DNA of 14,588 nt. Origin: Actinomycetes bacterium. Lineage in GTDB: Bacteria > Actinomycetota > Actinomycetes > Actinomycetales > Dermatophilaceae. The stretch spans positions 1 to 14,588 of the forward strand of contig JAEXXY010000164.1 in NCBI GenBank assembly GCA_023451855.1, read 5' to 3'. The translations under genes and the position numbers were made by a program. Shown in pieces: positions 8,093 to 14,588 of this stretch; position 1 is the stretch's first letter; every line of letters begins with the position of its first letter. The notes below the pieces were generated by a model. That model made no database searches. It saw nothing but the letters and a program-made list of their open reading frames with translations, and was not told the DNA's origin.

Positions 8093-8111
8093 CCCCGGTT
8101 CTTCGCCGGGG
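8093..8111 (-). terminator. Candidate hairpin terminator after the META-domain gene
   Basis: CCCCGG (8093-8098) and CCGGGG (8106-8111) pair over 6 bp with a 7-nt loop. The hairpin lies about 150 bp beyond the META gene stop and about 90 bp upstream of the acyltransferase start. There is no T-tract. It could equally be a structured leader of the acyltransferase mRNA. Confidence 0.3.
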
Positions 8112-8163
8112 ACCACGCGACCGCAGGTTACCGACACGAGGGCACCTCGGCCTCTTTCGTGCC

Positions 8164-8260
8164 GCCGCTCAAACCGCGTTTCCATGGACGTTCAGACCGC
8201 GTCGTATCGACGTTCACACTGCGTTGTGTCGACGTTCAGACTGCGTCGTGCAGGCGCTCA
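8164..8260. repeat. 22-bp imperfect tandem repeat array between the META gene and the acyltransferase gene
   Basis: Three clear units lie at 8187-8208, 8209-8230 and 8231-8252. A degenerate unit precedes them (8164-8186, 23 bp), and a partial one runs into the META stop codon (8253-8260). Units start GACGTTCA and continue with an ACYGCGTY-type block. The first and third contain the dyad GACG-N9-CGTC, and the second has CGTT instead. The array lies 158-254 bp upstream of the acyltransferase GTG and directly downstream of the META gene, so it could be a multi-site operator, a structured 3' end, or a copy of a dispersed intergenic repeat. Confidence 0.75.
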
Positions 8261-8611
8261 GATGGTCGGCGGACCCTGCTCGGCGAGCACGCAGACGAGG
8301 CCCGCGTCGACCGGCCCGATCTCGAGGCGTCCGCCTCCGACGTGGAAGGCCTGCCACCCCTCGAGGGCCTGCAGGAACCGCTTCTCCTGGTCCATCGCCT
8401 CGGGCGGCCCCGCCATCCGGGTCATGCCGGTGCCCTCGACCTTGACGAGCTCGTTCTCGGCCTTGTACGTGCCGACGATGCGGTTGACGCCCGTGGTGCC
8501 GGTCAGCAGCCCGTCCTCGCTCAGCGACAGGGCGGGCCGCGGCTCGACGGTCGGCACGCCGCCGATCGATGCGACGACCCAGGTGTGCGACTCCCGCTCG
8601 GCGTTGCTCAT
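8258..8611 (-). CDS. META domain-containing protein (HslJ-like fold), cysteine-less variant
   Basis: This 117-aa protein spans one META domain (PF03724). It has W11 in the first strand, a PxLSLSEDGLLTGTTGVNR segment (26-44) equivalent to the family's G-x-x-GCNR turn, GTY at 47-49, MTRMAGPPEAM at 63-73 equivalent to the TRMACP segment, and a QEKRFLQAL helix (75-83). Both positions usually held by cysteine are changed (V42 and G68). No signal peptide or lipobox is present, so it is probably cytosolic, unlike many META lipoproteins. In E. coli, HslJ is linked to heat and novobiocin resistance, but META domains have no known catalytic role and nothing specific can be claimed here. The ATG at 8611 has only a weak GGGG-type ribosome binding site. 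The stop codon lies at the edge of the 22-bp repeat array. Confidence 0.8.
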   Translation of the reverse strand: MSNAERESHTWVVASIGGVPTVEPRPALSLSEDGLLTGTTGVNRIVGTYKAENELVKVEGTGMTRMAGPPEAMDQEKRFLQALEGWQAFHVGGGRLEIGPVDAGLVCVLAEQGPPTI

Positions 8612-8703
8612 GGCCCCGAGTCAACCACGCACCCGCTCCCGAGCCACCTCCCATCCACAGGACGCGTCGGTGACGAAGGCAGGCGGGAGGAGCTCGAGAC
8701 GGC

Positions 8704-8738
8704 GCCGCCCGCCCCCGCGCGAGCGGAAGACGGGCGGC
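8704..8738 (-). terminator. Candidate hairpin after the acetyl-CoA synthetase gene
   Basis: GCCGCCCG (8704-8711) and CGGGCGGC (8731-8738) form an 8-bp GC stem with a 19-nt loop, starting 20 bp beyond the acs stop. GGCGCC also occurs on both sides (8701-8706 and 8745-8750) and could add pairs. There is no T-tract. Confidence 0.4.
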
Positions 8739-8758
8739 GTCGTTGGCGCCCGGGCGTG

Positions 8759-10747
<1,989 letters not shown>

Positions 10748-10882
10748 GGTGTCACCCTTTCGCATCGACGGTGGTGCGCTGGCGTCGACGCAGCGGGCGC
10801 GGGGCGCGCGGGCATCGACGATCGGCACAACTCAAACGCAGGCTAGTTCGCCCAGCAAGACCCGCGTGACAGGGGTCTCATC

Positions 10883-10898
10883 GCTACCGGTGAGTAGC
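10883..10898. promoter_or_regulatory. Small inverted repeat in the acs-plsC divergent intergenic region
   Basis: GCTAC (10883-10887) and GTAGC (10894-10898) are perfect arms around 6 bp, located roughly midway between the two divergent starts. It could be an operator shared by both genes; the evidence is only the symmetry. Confidence 0.2.
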
Positions 10899-10921
10899 CC
10901 GCCGAACGGTCCCGGCCGCCG

Positions 10922-10941
10922 GACGAGCGGTCGCGCTCGTC
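10922..10941 (+). other. Perfect 8-bp stem tetraloop hairpin upstream of plsC
   Basis: GACGAGCG (10922-10929), loop GTCG, then CGCTCGTC (10934-10941) pair perfectly. It sits 67 bp before the GTG at 11009. If the plsC transcript starts upstream of it, it would form a leader hairpin; as DNA it is also a dyad that a regulator could bind. Confidence 0.4.
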
Positions 10942-11008
10942 GAGTCTCTCTCGGTCGCCGTCGTGAGGTGGGGGCATCCGGCCGCGGGGGCGGCGCCGAA
11001 GACGAGGT

Positions 11009-11791
11009 GTGGCCCGTGACCTGACCTACCGCATCGTCCTCCGCGCGGCCCGTGCGCTCTTCACCGCCCTCGGGCTGCGGATCGAGGTGCGTGGCGCCGA
11101 GCACCTGCCGGCCTGCGGCGGCGCCGTGCTCGCGAGCAACCACGTCAGCTTCCTCGACTTCCTGTTCGTCGGGCTCGTCGGCACCCGACGCGGCCGGCTC
11201 GTCCGCTTCCTCGCCAAGCAGGGGGTGTTCGCGCCGCCCGTCGTCGGCCGGGCGATGCGGGCCATGCGCCACGTGCCGGTCGACCGCGCCCACGGTGAGG
11301 TGGCGCTCCGGCAGGCGGTGCGCCTCGCGGCGTCCGGGGAGGTCGTAGGCATCTTCCCGGAGGCGACGATCTCCCACTCGTGGGAGCTGCGGCCGCTGCG
11401 CCCCGGCGCCGCTGCCGTCGCCGCGTGGTGCGGCGTCCCGCTCGTGCCGGTGGTCGTGTGGGGTGGCCAGCGCGTGCTCACCGTCGGCGGACGCTGGAGC
11501 CTGCGTCGCGGACGCGCGGTGACCATCAGCGTCGGGGAGCCGCTGCACCCCGGCCCCGACGCCGACCCGTACGTGTTCACCCAGGCGCTTCGCGAGCGGC
11601 TGGCCCTGATGCTCGCCGAGGCCGTCGACGCCTACGCCGACCGGCCGCGCGACGACACCGACCGCTGGTGGCTGCCGGCGTCGCGCGGGGGCACGGCGCC
11701 GGGCATCGAGGAGGGGCTGCGCCGCGACGACGAGGCGGTTGCCCGCGCGGACGCACCCCGAGGCCGGACGCGAACCGTGGTGGGTCAGTAG
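11009..11791 (+). CDS. PlsC-type lysophospholipid acyltransferase (1-acyl-sn-glycerol-3-phosphate acyltransferase family)
   Basis: This 260-aa protein belongs to the PlsC/LPLAT family (PF01553). It probably acylates lysophosphatidic acid, or a related lysolipid, at the inner face of the membrane. The catalytic HX4D box is NHVSFLD (residues 44-50; H45, D50). The acyl-acceptor box reads FPEAT at 116-120 rather than the usual FPEGT, a small departure at the glycine. A hydrophobic stretch VPLVPVVVWGGQR follows as the fourth block. The C-terminal 45 residues are polar, Arg/Asp-rich and outside the conserved domain. The GTG at 11009 has only GAGG close by, so translation initiation looks weak. The gene is divergent from acs, and its last 7 bp overlap the convergent trpS. 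The acceptor could be another lysolipid, so I give no gene symbol. Confidence 0.87.
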   Translation: MARDLTYRIVLRAARALFTALGLRIEVRGAEHLPACGGAVLASNHVSFLDFLFVGLVGTRRGRLVRFLAKQGVFAPPVVGRAMRAMRHVPVDRAHGEVALRQAVRLAASGEVVGIFPEATISHSWELRPLRPGAAAVAAWCGVPLVPVVVWGGQRVLTVGGRWSLRRGRAVTISVGEPLHPGPDADPYVFTQALRERLALMLAEAVDAYADRPRDDTDRWWLPASRGGTAPGIEEGLRRDDEAVARADAPRGRTRTVVGQ

Positions 11792-12951
11792 GTCATGCCC
11801 ATGACGGCGCGGACCGTGGCCAGGGTGCGGTCGGCGACGGCGTTGGCCCGCTCGTTGCCCTCGCGCAGCACCGCGGCGACGTGGCCGGGGTCGCGTTCGA
11901 GCTCGGCGCGCCGCGCCCGGTGCCCCGCGAGTGAGCCGTTGACGGCGTCGGTGACGACCTCCTTGAGCCGCCGTGCGCCGCCGTCGCCGACGCGCTCCGC
12001 GACGGACTCAGGTGACTCCTCGAGGAACAGCCCAGCGATGGTCAGCAGGTTCGCGACGGCGGGACGGGCCTTGGGGTCGAAGGTGATTCGTCGTTCAGAG
12101 TCGGTGCGGGCCGCGCGGATCCGGGCCGCCGTCTCGTCGGCCGAGTCGCGGAGGTTGACGACGTTGCCCCTGCTCTTGCTCATCTTCGTGCCGTCGGTGC
12201 CGAGCAGCAGCGGCACGTCGGACAGCAGCGCCTCCGGCTCGGCGAACACCGGCTGGCCGCCCGCGTACCGGGCGTTGAAGCGTCGCGCGACGGCCCGCGT
12301 CTGCTCGAGGTGGGGCAGCTGGTCGCGGCCGACCGGCACGATCCGGCTGTGGCAGAAGAGGATGTCGGCCGCCTGGTGCACCGGGTAGGTGAGCAGCAGG
12401 CCCGACAGCGGTCGGCCGTCGGACAGGCTCAGCTCGTCCTTGACGGTCGGGTTGCGCCGCAGCTCGGCGTCGGTGACGAGCGACAGGAACGGGAGCATCA
12501 GCTGGTTGAGCGCGGGCACGGCGCTGTGGGTGAAGATCGTCGTGCGTGCCGGGTCGAGGCCGGCAGCCAGGTAGTCGAGCACGAGGCCGTGGACGTTGTC
12601 ACCGATCGCCCCCACCGAGTCGCGGTCGGTGATCACCTGGTAGTCGGCGATGAGGACGAACGTCTCGACTCCCTTGTCCTGCAGACGAACCCGGTTGCGC
12701 AGGCTCGCGAGGTAGTGGCCGATGTGCAGGGGACCGGTGGGTCTGTCGCCCGAGAGCATGCGGAACCGGGTCGGGTCGCTCGAGGCGTGCTCGTCGATGA
12801 GGGCGTCGAGGACGCGGCTGCGCTCGCGGGCGGCGGCGTAGGTGACGCTCTCGTCGGACGCGAACGGCGCAGCCGCGGGCAGGGCGGTCGGGATGCTCGT
12901 GGGAGTGCTGGTGGGATTGCTCGTGGTCGGAAGGACGGTGGTGCTGGACAT
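11785..12951 (-). CDS. trpS: Tryptophanyl-tRNA synthetase
   Basis: This 388-aa class I aminoacyl-tRNA synthetase charges tRNA-Trp with tryptophan using ATP. HIGH is exact at residues 76-79, within GDRPTGPLHIGHY, and KMSKS is at 256-260, followed by RGN. ADYQVITDRDS, HSAVPALNQLMLPFLSLV and TYPVHQAADILFC are typical TrpRS active-site and dimer segments. HIGH normally lies near residue 15, so there is a non-conserved extension of about 60 residues that includes TSNPTSTPTSIP, probably disordered. The start is ATG at 12951, with the ribosome binding site GAGGAG at 12957-12962; the frame opens further upstream without support. Upstream are a Trp-rich leader peptide and alternative hairpins, which predict induction when charged tRNA-Trp runs short. 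A Streptomyces coelicolor auxiliary, indolmycin-resistant TrpRS gene is controlled this way, so this may be an auxiliary copy. The 3' end overlaps plsC by 7 bp. Confidence 0.96.
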   Translation of the reverse strand: MSSTTVLPTTSNPTSTPTSIPTALPAAAPFASDESVTYAAARERSRVLDALIDEHASSDPTRFRMLSGDRPTGPLHIGHYLASLRNRVRLQDKGVETFVLIADYQVITDRDSVGAIGDNVHGLVLDYLAAGLDPARTTIFTHSAVPALNQLMLPFLSLVTDAELRRNPTVKDELSLSDGRPLSGLLLTYPVHQAADILFCHSRIVPVGRDQLPHLEQTRAVARRFNARYAGGQPVFAEPEALLSDVPLLLGTDGTKMSKSRGNVVNLRDSADETAARIRAARTDSERRITFDPKARPAVANLLTIAGLFLEESPESVAERVGDGGARRLKEVVTDAVNGSLAGHRARRAELERDPGHVAAVLREGNERANAVADRTLATVRAVMGMTY

Positions 12952-12962
12952 CGGTGCTCCTC

Positions 12963-12995
12963 GTGGACGAGGCCCACGGGCCGCACGCCGTCCAC
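12963..12995 (-). promoter_or_regulatory. Hairpin abutting the trpS ribosome binding site
   Basis: GTGGACG (12963-12969) and CGTCCAC (12989-12995) are perfectly complementary. Inside them, GGCCC (12971-12975) and GGGCC (12978-12982) can also pair. In the trpS mRNA this structure ends immediately before GAGGAG (12962-12957). It may limit or time ribosome loading, or act as a pause site after the attenuator. Confidence 0.45.
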
Positions 12996-13012
12996 ACCTG
13001 GCGCACATGGCA

Positions 13013-13034
13013 AGAGCCGCCCGTGGGCGGCTCT
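13013..13034 (-). terminator. trpS attenuator terminator hairpin (segments 3:4)
   Basis: AGAGCCGCCC (13034-13025) and GGGCGGCTCT (13022-13013) on the minus strand form a perfect 10-bp stem, or 9 bp with a CACG loop. It lies 25 nt beyond the leader-peptide stop and 61 nt before the trpS start. Only CTCTTG follows, so the U-tract is poor. Its 5' arm contains GCCGCC, which can instead pair with the upstream GGCGGC (13059-13054). Confidence 0.7.
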
Positions 13035-13073
13035 GGATGGGTAGGTTCGACAGGCCGCCTCAGCTGGGCAGCC
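13026..13073 (-). promoter_or_regulatory. trpS attenuator: alternative pairing segments 1, 2 and 3
   Basis: Segment 1, GGCTGCC (13073-13067), begins within the second Trp codon. Segment 2, GGCGGCC (13059-13053), pairs with segment 1 over 7 bp including one G-U, with a 7-nt loop. The first six bases of segment 2, GGCGGC (13059-13054), can alternatively pair perfectly with GCCGCC (13031-13026) in the terminator's 5' arm. A ribosome stalled on the Trp codons would cover segment 1, free segment 2 and disrupt the terminator. Confidence 0.65.
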
Positions 13074-13104
13074 ACCACGCGCGGTTGGTCGGGTTCGAAC
13101 GCAT
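13060..13104 (-). CDS. Predicted trpS leader peptide with tandem Trp codons
   Basis: This 14-codon frame encodes MRSNPTNRAWWLPS and stops at TGA (13062-13060). Tandem Trp codons (13077-13072) near the end of a very short frame, followed by mutually exclusive hairpins and then a Trp-tRNA synthetase gene, is the classic arrangement for ribosome-mediated transcription attenuation. There is no good Shine-Dalgarno, but TACCCT ends exactly 6 nt before the ATG, so the transcript would start at the A of ATG and be leaderless. The frame is identical to the last 14 codons (359-372) of the upstream acyltransferase gene, so the peptide is nested in frame. Independent translation is inferred, not shown. 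Confidence 0.7.
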   Translation of the reverse strand: MRSNPTNRAWWLPS

Positions 13105-14178
13105 GGCACGAGGGTACCCCGCGCGGTCGCCGGTGAGCCACGGGCGTTCGAGCAGGACGAAGCTCGCGGTCACGACCGGCACGAGGACGACGAGCGCAGC
13201 TGCGCACACCGCCAGTGGTGACGCGTCCGGCCACGCCGCCCGCACCGCCCACACGACCGGCAGGTGCCAGAGGTAGAGGCTGTAGCTCGCGACACCGATG
13301 CCGGACAGGGCGCGGGAACCGAGCAGTCGGACGGCGACACCCGGGCGGTCGCGGCGGTGGTCGATGACGACGAACGCGATCACCGCCGCCGCCGGGAACA
13401 CGGTGTAGCGGTACGCGGGGTGGCCGTTGAGCGAGCTCGGCAGGAGGGTCGCCACGACGAGCAGCACGAGCCCGAGCGTCACGACGAGCGGCTCGCGCCC
13501 GGCGTCGTCGCGACGCCCGGGGCGGGCATGGTGCAGCGCGAGACCCGCGCCGAGCAGCATCGCCGACCAGTTCGCCGGGGCAAGGAAGTAGAAGACGCGG
13601 GGCGACAGCGCGAGCGAGGCCACGTAGAGCACCGCTGCGGCACCCAAGACGAACGAGCACAGCCGGGCCGCGTCGAGACGGCGGCGGAAGACGAGCAGCA
13701 GCAGCGGCCACACGAGGTAGAACACCCACTCGACCGTGAGGCTCCACGTGTGCTGCCACGGCTCCACGGCGATCGGTCCCGCGGCAACGAACGGCGCTGT
13801 CGCCTGCGCGAGCACGACAGGCGCCGCACGGACCACGTCGGCGAGCGGGGGAGCGTCGAGGGCCGCGAAGACCGCGCCACTCGCCCCGACCATGCCGAGC
13901 AGCGCCGGGTAGAGCCGCACGACGCGTCGGCGCACGAACCTCGCGTACGTCGCCCGCAGCGGGGTGTCGGCCGGCCGGCGCCACAGCTGGCGCGTCACGA
14001 GGTACCCGGACAGCACGAAGAAGACGACGACCCCTGCGTGGCCGCCGCCGTCGAGGTGGGACAGGCCGCTGTAGAAGACGAGGTGGACGTGGACGACCGC
14101 GAGCGCGGCGAGACCCCGCAGGCCGTCGAGCACGCGCTCGCGGTGCGCGGGGCTCGTCGCGGCGGGCTCGGCGGTCAC
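13060..14178 (-). CDS. Acyltransferase family 3 integral membrane protein (OafA/YrhL type)
   Basis: This 372-aa polytopic protein of the acyltransferase-3 family (PF01757) probably transfers an acetyl or other short acyl group to an envelope sugar. Landmarks are LDGLRGLAALAVVHVHL (17-33), with D18, R21 and family histidine H32, FFVLSGYL (53-60), the basic loop RFVRRRVVRLYP (80-91), and the segment TWSLTVEWVFYLVWP, which is typical of OafA-like members. The family domain ends near FVLLERPWL; the last 25 or so residues are an unusual tail whose final 14 residues coincide with the predicted trpS leader peptide. The GTG at 14178 lies exactly 6 nt after a GACAAT -10 box, predicting a leaderless mRNA. 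It reads the same way as trpS, so read-through transcription into trpS must cross the attenuator. The acyl acceptor is unknown. Confidence 0.88.
   Translation of the reverse strand: MTAEPAATSPAHRERVLDGLRGLAALAVVHVHLVFYSGLSHLDGGGHAGVVVFFVLSGYLVTRQLWRRPADTPLRATYARFVRRRVVRLYPALLGMVGASGAVFAALDAPPLADVVRAAPVVLAQATAPFVAAGPIAVEPWQHTWSLTVEWVFYLVWPLLLLVFRRRLDAARLCSFVLGAAAVLYVASLALSPRVFYFLAPANWSAMLLGAGLALHHARPGRRDDAGREPLVVTLGLVLLVVATLLPSSLNGHPAYRYTVFPAAAVIAFVVIDHRRDRPGVAVRLLGSRALSGIGVASYSLYLWHLPVVWAVRAAWPDASPLAVCAAALVVLVPVVTASFVLLERPWLTGDRAGYPRAMRSNPTNRAWWLPS
13105..13116 (-). promoter_or_regulatory. Candidate leaderless promoter (-10) of the trpS leader transcript
   Basis: The minus strand reads TACCCT (13116-13111), then 6 nt, then the leader ATG at 13104, which would put +1 on the A of ATG. 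This TAnnnT-N6-start layout is typical of leaderless actinobacterial genes. The -35 region is weak (TGGCTC at an 18-bp spacing). The promoter would lie inside the 3' end of the acyltransferase gene. Confidence 0.5.
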
Positions 14179-14184
14179 CCTCGG

Positions 14185-14214
14185 ATTGTCAGGGCGTGAT
14201 TTGTCTCATGTCTG
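14185..14214 (-). promoter_or_regulatory. Candidate leaderless promoter of the OafA-type acyltransferase gene
   Basis: CAGACA (14214-14209, 4 of 6 to TTGACA), an 18-bp spacer and GACAAT (14190-14185, 5 of 6 to TATAAT) are followed by exactly 6 nt and then the GTG at 14178. The transcript would begin at the start codon. Confidence 0.55.
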
Positions 14215-14227
14215 AGGTTCGGAAGGG

Positions 14228-14294
14228 TTTCGAGGGACGAAACGGACACTGCTGCAGTGAAATTGGCGCAATATCCTTTTTGAACCATTTGCGC
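14228..14294. promoter_or_regulatory. Cluster of inverted repeats in the divergent intergenic region
   Basis: Three dyads lie together. TTTCG-N5-CGAAA is at 14228-14242. CACTGC-T-GCAGTG at 14247-14259 is perfect. GCGCAA (14266-14271) and TTGCGC (14289-14294) enclose a locally AT-rich segment with five T's. They sit just upstream of the -35 box of the acyltransferase gene and between divergent genes, so they may be regulator sites. No known motif is recognised. Confidence 0.35.
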
Positions 14295-14413
14295 AGGGTG
14301 CGGCCTCTGGTGTCGATGTGGCGTTGTCACGCAGCAGGCGATGGCATCAATCGGCGCGGGAGTGCACGGCGTGGGCCTGCTCACGCGGCGCCTGCGTCGA
14401 CCACGCGTCCTCC

Positions 14414-14425
14414 TAGGCTGGGCCG
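14414..14425 (+). promoter_or_regulatory. Candidate leaderless promoter (-10) of the partial gene at the right edge
   Basis: TAGGCT (14414-14419) is followed by exactly 6 nt and then GTG at 14426, the same layout as the two other leaderless candidates in this window. No convincing -35 box is seen. Confidence 0.45.
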
Positions 14426-14588
14426 GTGCCCGACCCCACCCCAGCCCAGACCGCGCTGCTCGACCACCTCGCCGCTCTCGTCGACCTGCCCGACGTGCGC
14501 GAGCGCGCCGAGGCTGCCCGCGAGGCGAGCACCAGGCTGCGGTTCCACGAGGCCCTGCGCCGGCGCATCCCGGAGGCCGCGGCCGAGT
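14426..14588 (+). CDS. N-terminus of an unrecognised protein (truncated by window end)
   Basis: Fifty-four codons are visible from GTG at 14426 to the window edge, beginning MPDPTPAQTALLDHLAALVDLP. The segment is alpha-helical in character, rich in Ala, Arg and Glu, with no signal peptide or membrane segment. Third codon positions are almost all G or C, which supports real coding. The start is supported by the TAGGCT box exactly 6 nt upstream. The helix EAARE followed by STRLRFHEALRRRIPEAAAE faintly recalls the N-terminal part of some actinobacterial proteins annotated as oxidoreductase or Fic-like, but this is not enough to assign a function. It is divergent from the acyltransferase gene. 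Confidence 0.6.
   Translation, partial: MPDPTPAQTALLDHLAALVDLPDVRERAEAAREASTRLRFHEALRRRIPEAAAE

Noticed and set aside
8164..8260. CRISPR array
   Set aside because: The units are directly contiguous without unique spacers, imperfect, and only three to five in number, with no cas genes nearby.
10748..10828. Upstream extension of acs to the ATG at 10828
   Set aside because: The extra 27 residues do not look like Acs, while the GTG at 10747 has a good ribosome binding site and a typical N-terminus.
12952..13008. Upstream extension of trpS to 13008
   Set aside because: It would run through the hairpin and the ribosome binding site of the better start at 12951, and the extra residues (MCARCGRRAARG) are not TrpRS-like.
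12963..13034. T-box riboswitch upstream of trpS
   Set aside because: No T-box sequence or stem I specifier layout is visible; the Trp codons and alternative hairpins fit peptide attenuation better.
14175..14384. Small minus-strand frame (69 codons) over the divergent intergenic region
   Set aside because: It covers the promoter and palindromes, has no ribosome binding site or recognisable motif, and poor codon bias for this genome.

Overview
The window is very GC-rich, with codon third positions almost always G or C, several GTG starts and leaderless promoter layouts. This fits a high-GC Actinomycetota chromosome. The gene content suggests a member of Micrococcales, possibly of the Intrasporangiaceae type, but that placement is inference. 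No phage, plasmid, IS, CRISPR, tRNA or rRNA signature was seen.

Layout: (1) 1-1295, plus strand: the 3' end of a membrane-protein gene, translationally coupled through an ATGA overlap to a short GT87/DUF2029-type polyprenol-phosphate glycosyltransferase. (2) 1285-1845, minus: an NADPH-dependent FMN reductase, convergent with and overlapping the previous gene. (3) 2015-6310, minus: a 1431-aa secreted protein made only of beta-type repeats, ten fibronectin III-like units followed by three units with an exact 121-aa spacing. It has a perfect hairpin downstream and a 16-bp palindrome over its likely -35 box. (4) 6311-6800: about 490 bp without an intact gene, holding a possible PKD-like remnant. 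(5) 6801-8006, minus: an acyltransferase-3 membrane protein. (6) 8164-8260: a 22-bp tandem repeat next to a META-domain gene (8258-8611, minus). (7) 8759-10747, minus: acetyl-CoA synthetase, divergent from a PlsC-type acyltransferase (11009-11791, plus). (8) 11785-14178, minus: tryptophanyl-tRNA synthetase and, upstream, a second acyltransferase-3 gene. (9) 14426 to the end, plus: the start of an unrecognised gene.

The standout is the region between the second acyltransferase and trpS. The last 14 codons of the acyltransferase frame, MRSNPTNRAWWLPS-stop, look like a Trp-sensing leader peptide with tandem Trp codons. It is followed by mutually exclusive RNA pairings (1:2, 2:3, 3:4) ending in a 10-bp GC hairpin before the trpS ribosome binding site. 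A TAnnnT -10 box lies exactly 6 nt upstream of the leader ATG, predicting a leaderless leader-peptide transcript. Ribosome-mediated attenuation of an auxiliary trpS is known in Streptomyces coelicolor. The in-frame nesting inside an upstream gene and the leaderless layout are what is unusual here.

Themes: cell-envelope modification (two acyltransferase-3 proteins, a GT87 enzyme, a large secreted repeat protein, PlsC), acetate activation, and tryptophan charging under predicted feedback control. All functions are inferred by reading motifs; no database search was run.
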